From the NCBI GenBank assembly GCA_964432985.1, contig CAYSPT010000083.1, positions 1 through 20,397 on the forward strand: a stretch of 20,397 bases of DNA, written 5' to 3'. This document shows positions 15,488-20,397 of the stretch, piece after piece. The stretch is from CAYSPT01 sp964432985 (GTDB taxonomy: Bacteria > Muiribacteriota > CAYSPT01). A program made the translations under genes and the position numbers. Position 1 is the first letter of the stretch, and the number at the start of each line of letters is the position of its first letter. The notes under the pieces are model-generated. The model saw only the letters and a list, made by a program, of their open reading frames with translations. It ran no database searches and was not told the origin of the DNA.

Positions 15488-15883
15488 CTACGGTTTTCCC
15501 ATGATGGCCGGGAAAGGGACCGGGTGCGGGAGCACCGCCGCCTGGGCCATGGTCTTGCCGTTTCGTTTCATCCTTGCTTCCACTCTCAGTCCCGTCAAAG
15601 TTTTGCTCACCGCCAACTCGCACCGTTCACCGTCTATGGTCATCTGTTCCCGGTAAGGATAATCGTGGGGCCACAGGACGTGCTGGCTGAGCCATATCCC
15701 CTTGGCCACCGCTACCTCCAGGTGGTAAACGGTTTCGTTGCGGTTCATGAAATAACTCAAGGTCCCCCGTCCGTGGGTGAGAAGAAAATAGGACACCGCT
15801 GAGATCATGAACAGCAGCGTGAGGATAAGTAAAACAAGCGGTAGAGCAATACCGCGAGAGTGACTGCCTGCTATGGTTTTCAC
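15488..15883 (-). CDS. Small PilX/GspK-like prepilin protein
   Basis: 131 residues from GTG 15883, 6 bases after AGGAGG (15895-15890); an upstream in-frame GTG at 15898 overlaps that site and is unlikely. The N-terminus has basic residues, then SRGIALPLVLLILTLLF, the form of PilX and GspK prepilins: Gly before the hydrophobic helix and, as in GspK, no Glu at position +5. At about 117 mature residues it is far smaller than GspK and lacks its large globular domain. It follows the PilW-like gene by 11 bases. Probable role: minor pseudopilin at the tip of a pilus or secretion pseudopilus. Confidence 0.75.
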   Translation of the reverse strand: MKTIAGSHSRGIALPLVLLILTLLFMISAVSYFLLTHGRGTLSYFMNRNETVYHLEVAVAKGIWLSQHVLWPHDYPYREQMTIDGERCELAVSKTLTGLRVEARMKRNGKTMAQAAVLPHPVPFPAIMGKP

Positions 15884-15889
15884 GGTATC

Positions 15890-15895
15890 CCTCCT
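15890..15895 (-). promoter_or_regulatory. Ribosome binding site deciding the PilX-like gene start
   Basis: AGGAGG lies 6 bases before GTG 15883. Its last base is shared with the TGA stop of the PilW-like gene, which favours coupled translation. Confidence 0.75.
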
Positions 15896-16455
15896 CACTC
15901 GTAGACGTACAGGACAGCGGGAAGTTCTCCGTCTATCCTGGCGTTTCTCAGGGTGATACGGGTAGACGCGTCCGCCTTCCGCTCACCTTTTTTCAATTTC
16001 AGCGCTACGGTCACCGCAGCTCCGTTCACGGAAAAATCCAGGGTGTCCACGTCTCTTGTCAGCACCCGGTACTTGCCCGGTTTGCTGTGGGCGTCGGGAT
16101 ACTCCCGCAGATCCGTTCCTTCCTGCCGGTATTCGATTACCGTGTCGTCTCCGGTCCCCGGAGTGGGAGGATCGTCCCGGTCCACTGATATCCGCAGACG
16201 GGTCCGCTCCGATGCGGACCAGTCAACCCGGTTGGCGTAACGGATGTTGCGGAGCATGGTTTCCACTGCCAGTATGGTACGGGCCTGGAGGTCGGCTTTC
16301 TGCCCTATGGCACCCACCAGTTTCTGCCCGCTGGCAAAGAGGCTGACAATGGCGCCGATAACCATGACAACCACACCGATGGTGACCGTCAGTTCGGCCA
16401 GGGTCAATCCTCGAGGACCGTCCCGTACGGTTCTGAAAAAAAACTTCGCATTCAT
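15895..16455 (-). CDS. PilW/GspJ-like minor prepilin
   Basis: 186 residues from ATG 16455, with GAAGGAAGG about 11 bases upstream; an ATG at 16491 has only a weak site. Leader MNAKFFFRTVRDGPRG is followed by the prepilin peptidase site G|LTLAE with Glu at +5 and a hydrophobic helix (TVTIGVVVMVIGAIVSLFA). The globular part carries the PilW-like pattern of minor pilins: a helix with LQARTILAVETMLRNIRYA, then a beta-rich part (TVIEYRQEGTDL, YRVLTRDVDTLDFSVNG). It lies between PilV-like and PilX-like genes, the usual order for minor pilins that start fibre assembly. Confidence 0.85.
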   Translation of the reverse strand: MNAKFFFRTVRDGPRGLTLAELTVTIGVVVMVIGAIVSLFASGQKLVGAIGQKADLQARTILAVETMLRNIRYANRVDWSASERTRLRISVDRDDPPTPGTGDDTVIEYRQEGTDLREYPDAHSKPGKYRVLTRDVDTLDFSVNGAAVTVALKLKKGERKADASTRITLRNARIDGELPAVLYVYE

Positions 16456-16500
16456 GGCTGATATCGCCTTCCTTCTGTTACTCCGGCGCATTGTTCCGGA

Positions 16501-16983
16501 TCAGAACAATATCCCCCTGTGTTCGTCGGTGAGCGCGTTTACCAGGTACACCCGCTGCATTTTTTTCTGTTCTTTCCAGGCTACTTCTACCCGCACCTTC
16601 TTTGCCTCGAAGGTGCTGGGAACGGTGTCCCAGTCGATTTCGGTCACCATCCAGGTCCTGAGATACGTTATCCCGCTGGAGGTTATACTGTCCGATCCTG
16701 AAGCGGGTACGGTCACTTCGTCATACGGCGTGCTTCTCAACAGCTCGATCTTCTGCCTGGCGAAGTTCAAACCGATCATCCTGTTTTGTATCTGGGTGAT
16801 GCTTCTCTTGCCATGCTCCGAGAAGACTCCGATGATGGGAATCAAGGCCAGGGCCATGATGGAGGTCGCCAGCAGGACTTCTACCAGGGTCAAACCGCGG
16901 CGCTTCATGCCGTGGTACGTCAAACCGTGGCGTTTCATGCAACGGCACGTCAAGGCCCGAGACGAACTAAATCGTGAGATCAT
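16501..16983 (-). CDS. PilV/GspI-like minor prepilin with duplicated leader
   Basis: 160 residues. The ATG overlaps the stop of the HEAT-dockerin gene as ATGA, with GGAGG 5 bases before. The peptidase site is G30|LTLVE with Glu at +5, then VLLATSIMALALIPIIGVF, the PilV/GspI pattern. The mature part (about 130 residues) includes QNRMIGLNFARQKIELLRS and a beta-rich end. The leader is odd: a 10-residue unit MKR(H/R)GLT is repeated, with internal Met16 and Met26, from a 30-base tandem duplication. Only the last copy is followed by a Glu at +5, so it is the likely cleavage site. Internal starts have no visible ribosome site. Confidence 0.87.
   Translation of the reverse strand: MISRFSSSRALTCRCMKRHGLTYHGMKRRGLTLVEVLLATSIMALALIPIIGVFSEHGKRSITQIQNRMIGLNFARQKIELLRSTPYDEVTVPASGSDSITSSGITYLRTWMVTEIDWDTVPSTFEAKKVRVEVAWKEQKKMQRVYLVNALTDEHRGILF
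16891..16950 (-). repeat. Two tandem 30-base repeats in the prepilin leader
   Basis: Units 16891-16920 and 16921-16950 agree at 24 of 30 bases, and a third partial unit starts at 16951. In frame they encode 10-residue repeats ending GLT, placing two prepilin-like junctions before the true one. Confidence 0.8.
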
Positions 16984-18098
16984 GGTATCCTCCCTTCCGT
17001 GTAGAACCGGTCGATTACTGTACGAATTTCCTGGAGCCGCTCCAGGTCTTGTTCATCTACTTTACGGTTGCCATCCACGTCGTGACTCCGGACATAATCT
17101 TCCGGGGACTGGATCAGGTGGCGTTTTAACTGGTTGTAGTCCCGTCGGTCGACCAGGCCGTCTCCGTCCAGGTCTCCCACGTTCATGATTTTCAGAAACA
17201 TGGCGCTGATGTCCTCCGAAGAGATGGTCCCGTCACCGTCTATGTCCGCCCGGTAGCGGAGATCGTCGGGTATACTCTCGAGCCCGAGCAGGTGCTGCTT
17301 GGCCATCCAGGCATCGTCGCCGGTGACCTGCCCGTCGCCGTCAAGATCGCCTTTTACCAGGGGCAGAACCGGCCGTGGTACGGAGAAAGACGGAGACGGG
17401 ATACCGGAATCCTCCCCGGGAAACGACGGCATCAGTCCCCGTTGTTCCAGGGCTGTTTGCGTGGTTGATTTCTGTTCCGGTGCGCCCGGGAAAAAGATGT
17501 CCGACACCATCCCGGCCAGGAAAAACAAGGCTGTCCCCAGGATGATGATAAGCGCCGCCAGGCCGGCTGGCCGGGCTGATTCCCGTACGGTAACCAGGGT
17601 TTCCTGGAGGATGTCCTGCCGGGACTTCCTCACACCGGAACGGGCCAGTTTTCGTATTTCCTCGTCCGTGTCCTGGCAGGCCTCCCTGAAAAGGTCCCGG
17701 GCCAGGTGGGGGTCGGTCTCTTTCAGCCGGAAGAGAGATTTCAGTATCTCCGCTTTCAGGGGTGTGTCCAGCACTCTCAAGGCGGTGACGAATACCGGGT
17801 GCATCTGGTTGAAGTTGTGCTTCTTGAGCAGGTTGATCCCGGAAGACCTCACTTCGGGATCCTCGTCCGCCAGGGACAGGATGGCAATTTCCAGGCTTTT
17901 TCGGCTCCGGTACGGTCTCATGGAGTCCAATATCGCTTTGCGGACATACCAGTCCGGGTCGGTGATGAAGCAATAGTACAGAAACGGCAGGCAGTCAAGG
18001 CTGCCGGTACGGCCCAGTTCCCGGACCAGGATTCTGCGCTTCAGGGAATCCTTCTCGGTCTCCAGTCTCCTGACGAGACTCCTGGCACTAACGCTCAT
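16980..18098 (-). CDS. HEAT-repeat / transmembrane / dockerin-like protein
   Basis: 372 residues. The N-terminal half (about 1-165) is HEAT helices (DPDWYVRKAILDSM, DEDPEVRSSGINLL, DTDEEIRKLARSGV) without a signal peptide, so cytoplasmic. One membrane helix lies at about 178-197, preceded by Arg residues (N-in). A Pro-rich linker leads to four EF-hand-like loops: 251-262 DLDGDGQVTGDD, 285-296 DIDGDGTISSED, 309-320 DLDGDGLVDRRD and about 340-351 DVDGNRKVDEQD. Such paired loops are the dockerin type I pattern and bind calcium. The protein would carry HEAT scaffolds inside and a calcium-folded docking module outside. It overlaps the upstream HEAT gene by 11 bases and the downstream prepilin gene by 4. 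A cohesin-type partner is not evident in the window. Confidence 0.87.
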   Translation of the reverse strand: MSVSARSLVRRLETEKDSLKRRILVRELGRTGSLDCLPFLYYCFITDPDWYVRKAILDSMRPYRSRKSLEIAILSLADEDPEVRSSGINLLKKHNFNQMHPVFVTALRVLDTPLKAEILKSLFRLKETDPHLARDLFREACQDTDEEIRKLARSGVRKSRQDILQETLVTVRESARPAGLAALIIILGTALFFLAGMVSDIFFPGAPEQKSTTQTALEQRGLMPSFPGEDSGIPSPSFSVPRPVLPLVKGDLDGDGQVTGDDAWMAKQHLLGLESIPDDLRYRADIDGDGTISSEDISAMFLKIMNVGDLDGDGLVDRRDYNQLKRHLIQSPEDYVRSHDVDGNRKVDEQDLERLQEIRTVIDRFYTEGRIP

Positions 18099-19950
18099 CG
18101 CTCGTTACCCTCATGTTATCCTTTGCTGCTTTTCCCTCTACCTGGTGGTGATACTTCTTTATTGCCAGTGCCGTTCTCAGGCTTATCTCAGGGTTGTCGA
18201 ATCCCAGCAGGGGCACCAGTTTCATTATCTTTTCATGGGTTCCGGAAGCGAGCATCATCTCCAGGTACAGGGCCAGTTCCTGCGGGTTGTTCATGTTCAC
18301 GTCCCCGGTGAGACTGGGCACTTCGATTCCGGCCTCGCTGTCCTGCTGCGCTTCTTCAGCCTGTTCGATCCCGGTCTCCAGCGTGGCGGAGGCAGCGTCG
18401 ATCAGCATGCCGATTTTCCCGATGGCGGCATTCGGCAGTCCGGGTTTTTCCCGCGGCGCCAGGCCGGCCTCTTCATCCGGGGCCTCACCAGCCGGCAGCG
18501 GCTTTTCTGCGAGTGACTCTTCTTCTCCCCCGCAGATTCGCGCCTGAATGGCAATCAGTATTTTGGTAGCCCAGTAGTTGATGTTTTCGTTTCCCCAGTT
18601 GAGCGCTTCTTCAAGCGCCGCCACCGTTTTTTCGCCCTCTCGTTCAAGGTACAGGGCGGCTTTTTCCCGTACCGGCCAGTCTTTGTCGTCCAGGCAGTTG
18701 ATCAGGATATCGAGCAGGTCCACGTCCGGTTCTTCCACCATGGGCAGTTGAGAGATGATGAACTGCTTCTCCCGTTTGTGCCCGCTTTGCAGCAGCGGTT
18801 TGAGGGGCAGGATTCCCCGGGGTCCCATCCAGACCAGGGTACGGATGGCCCAGTAGTGGATTTCAGAGTTTTCGCTCTGAAGCGCTTCAACCAGTGGATC
18901 AAAGGCCAGGTCGGGCATCATTTCCAGCTCGTCGGCGGCGTGACGCCTCACCGCCCACGACTCGTCGGTGAACGCTTCGATAAGAGATTTCACCGACTCG
19001 GGATGCCTTATTTCACCCAGGGCGGTGACCGCCAGGTACCGTGTTTCCTCGTCGGCGGTAGTGCGTATCATGTTCAGGTACGGTATCGCCCGGGGACCCA
19101 TGACTCGCCCCAACAGTTTGATGGTCCAGTATTTCAGCGCCGGGTCGCCCTCAACGAATGCCTCGTGCAGGTACCGTTCGGCCTGGTGCCCCTTGGCCTC
19201 TATCATTTCTCCCGCCTGGCGGCGCACGATCCAGGCGTCGTCGGCCAGGCCCCTGACGATGGCGGCGCCGGCTTCGTCCGAGTCCAGTTCACCTAATGCG
19301 GTGAGCGCGTAGTAACGGGTCTGGGGATCGGACGACTTGAGGAGCACGGACAGGATGGGAAATGCTTCGCTCTTCAGTATCTGTCCCAGGACCCGCATGG
19401 ACCAGAACCGGGTGTCCGGATTACGGCTCTTGAACGCTTCCACCAGACTCGGTCCGGCCGGTCTCCCGATTGTTCTCAGACTGGCCGCTGCACGCTCACG
19501 GACATGCCGGTCGGTGTCTGAGAGCTTTTCTATGAGAAGCGTGATGGACCGATCGGAGTGGATGTTGCCCAGTACCTGCACGCAATTGAACCGTATGTCG
19601 GCTTGTTCGTGGTGCAGCAGCGACTCGATGTGCGGCATGGCCCGGGCCGGGAACAGGGACAGGGTCTTGAGGCTCCAGTAACAGATATCATCGTCATCGG
19701 AGGTCGTCCAGGGTATGAGGTGGTCAACCACGGGCTCGCCCAACCGGACCAGGGTGTTTGAAATTTCACGCCGGATAAGCCAGAACCGATGCCCCAGGCT
19801 GCGTATAAGGAGGTCGATGAGAGGAGAATTTATATCCTTTTCATCCAGGTTCCTGAGCTCCCGAAGTGCACCGAGACATTCATCCCGGCTGCCCTGCTCG
19901 AGTATTCCTTCGAGCTTCATCTTCGGAAGCGGCGTGTCGTTTTGGGTCAT
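18088..19950 (-). CDS. HEAT-repeat scaffold protein
   Basis: 620 residues, no signal peptide or membrane helix, so predicted cytoplasmic. Residues about 20-470 are HEAT repeats with a clear super-period: Trp/His-(I/V)RR at 57, 149, 240, 332 and 425, and (Y/F)W at 92, 183, 275, 367 and 460, giving five units of about 92 residues with three HEATs each. An acidic, Ala/Glu-rich linker (about 475-560) precedes a short helical end (TGDVNMNNPQELALYLEMML onward). Proteins of this type bind partner proteins. The overlap with the HEAT-dockerin gene suggests a direct complex. The start is ATG 19950, with only a distant AGGGAG and 8 bases after the stop of the Cys-repeat gene. Confidence 0.88.
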   Translation of the reverse strand: MTQNDTPLPKMKLEGILEQGSRDECLGALRELRNLDEKDINSPLIDLLIRSLGHRFWLIRREISNTLVRLGEPVVDHLIPWTTSDDDDICYWSLKTLSLFPARAMPHIESLLHHEQADIRFNCVQVLGNIHSDRSITLLIEKLSDTDRHVRERAAASLRTIGRPAGPSLVEAFKSRNPDTRFWSMRVLGQILKSEAFPILSVLLKSSDPQTRYYALTALGELDSDEAGAAIVRGLADDAWIVRRQAGEMIEAKGHQAERYLHEAFVEGDPALKYWTIKLLGRVMGPRAIPYLNMIRTTADEETRYLAVTALGEIRHPESVKSLIEAFTDESWAVRRHAADELEMMPDLAFDPLVEALQSENSEIHYWAIRTLVWMGPRGILPLKPLLQSGHKREKQFIISQLPMVEEPDVDLLDILINCLDDKDWPVREKAALYLEREGEKTVAALEEALNWGNENINYWATKILIAIQARICGGEEESLAEKPLPAGEAPDEEAGLAPREKPGLPNAAIGKIGMLIDAASATLETGIEQAEEAQQDSEAGIEVPSLTGDVNMNNPQELALYLEMMLASGTHEKIMKLVPLLGFDNPEISLRTALAIKKYHHQVEGKAAKDNMRVTSDER

Positions 19951-19958
19951 AAGTTCGT

Positions 19959-20397
19959 TTAATCACTCCCTGTTCCGGGTGTTACCGATGTACCGCAGGA
20001 GCGAGGATCCACGGTCTCCGGCATACCGGGCATGTCACAGGAGCGGGGGTCCATAGTCTCCGGCATTCCGGGCATATCGCAGGATTTGGGATCCATGGTC
20101 TCCGGCATTCCGGGCATGTCGCAGGACCGGGGATCCATCGTTTCCGGCAGTGCCGGTCCGCCCGGAGATCCGGCTGCACCTCCCGGCCCGGGCATCTGTT
20201 GGGGTCTACCTGGTATCTGTTGGGGGCCACCTGGTACCCCAAGGTTTTTGCATTTTCTGGGGTCCATGGTCTCGGGTAATTCACATGTTCGCGGATCCAT
20301 GGTTTCAGGCAGTTCGCAGTTACCGGGATCCATGGTCTCCGGCAACTCACACTTTCGCGGGTCCATGGTTTCAGGCAGTTCGCACTTTCTGAGATCC
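19959..20397 (-). CDS. Cys-repeat low-complexity protein (5' part outside window)
   Basis: Only the C-terminal 146 codons are visible; the frame is open to the right edge, so in-frame ATGs such as 20366 are probably internal. Two repeat blocks are seen. Block one (20397 to about 20247) has 11-residue units of the form MDPR(K/T)CELPET. A Gly/Pro/Gln linker (GVPGGPQQIPGRPQQMPG and more, 20246-20151) follows. Block two (20150 to about 19995) has 14-residue units PETMDPRSCDMPGM. There is one Cys per unit, nine in total, spaced 11 or 14 residues. I do not recognise the family. Regular single Cys residues suggest inter-chain disulfides or metal binding, most plausibly outside the cytoplasm. It sits 8 bases upstream of the HEAT gene, in the same operon. 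Confidence 0.75.
   Translation of the reverse strand, partial: DLRKCELPETMDPRKCELPETMDPGNCELPETMDPRTCELPETMDPRKCKNLGVPGGPQQIPGRPQQMPGPGGAAGSPGGPALPETMDPRSCDMPGMPETMDPKSCDMPGMPETMDPRSCDMPGMPETVDPRSCGTSVTPGTGSD
19995..20397 (-). repeat. Two in-frame repeat arrays, 33-base and 42-base units
   Basis: The 33-base units run from the right edge to about 20247 (Cys codons starting 20384, 20351, 20318, 20285, 20252). The 42-base units run from about 20150 to 19995. Both share the coding core PETMDPR.C, so one array probably arose from the other by unit lengthening. Confidence 0.85.

Noticed and set aside
19995..20397. Possible CRISPR array
   Set aside because: The repeats are 33 and 42 bases, contiguous without unique spacers, and stay in frame as protein repeats.

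Overview
The window looks like a chromosomal stretch from a Gram-negative, GC-rich bacterium. It encodes an outer-membrane-type lipoprotein signal, two beta-barrel proteins, a CHASE2 adenylate cyclase and prepilin-like proteins. The taste for giant adhesin-like proteins, HEAT repeats, dockerin modules, FecR/CHASE2/CHAT clusters and a RAYT-like sequence scrap would suit Desulfobacterota (former Deltaproteobacteria) or a neighbouring phylum. That placement is inference from gene content, not from a marker gene. All 15 protein genes read on the minus strand, so transcription runs from right to left. No rRNA, tRNA, CRISPR array or intact mobile element was seen.

Right part, 20397 to 14288, is one tight operon-like run. 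It holds (i) the C-terminal end of a Cys-repeat protein, (ii) a 620-residue HEAT-repeat protein, (iii) a HEAT / membrane-helix / dockerin-like protein, (iv) three small prepilin-like proteins (PilV/GspI-, PilW/GspJ- and PilX/GspK-like), (v) two paralogous single-helix membrane proteins with extreme Trp/Tyr tracts, and (vi) one more small membrane protein. Genes overlap by 4 to 11 bases or are separated by a few tens of bases. The likely reading is an inner-membrane assembly in which cytoplasmic HEAT scaffolds connect through a transmembrane protein to a calcium-binding dockerin module and minor pseudopilins in the periplasm.

Middle part, 14221 to 5291. A plausible sigma70-type promoter precedes a FecR-TPR protein and, 3 bases later, a CHASE2 adenylate cyclase. 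After a 202-base gap with a palindrome come a TPR/beta-barrel protein, a beta-barrel protein and an exported TPR-CHAT (caspase-fold) protein, again nearly touching. An AT-rich hairpin plus T-run ends this part.

Left part, 5113 to 1, is a single truncated giant gene (1676 codons visible) with its own strong promoter, whose -35/-10 spacer is mostly an (AT)8 tract. The protein is a predicted lipoprotein. It starts with a DUF4347 (caspase-like) domain and continues through jelly-roll, Ig-like (110- and 119-residue repeats), cadherin-like and FG-GAP modules.

Taken together, two caspase-fold proteins (CHAT and DUF4347) are predicted on the outside of the cytoplasmic membrane, next to a cyclase sensor, two barrels and a pseudopilin/HEAT/dockerin module. 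This is the best candidate for an undescribed system. The functional link between the three blocks is inference from adjacency and strand.
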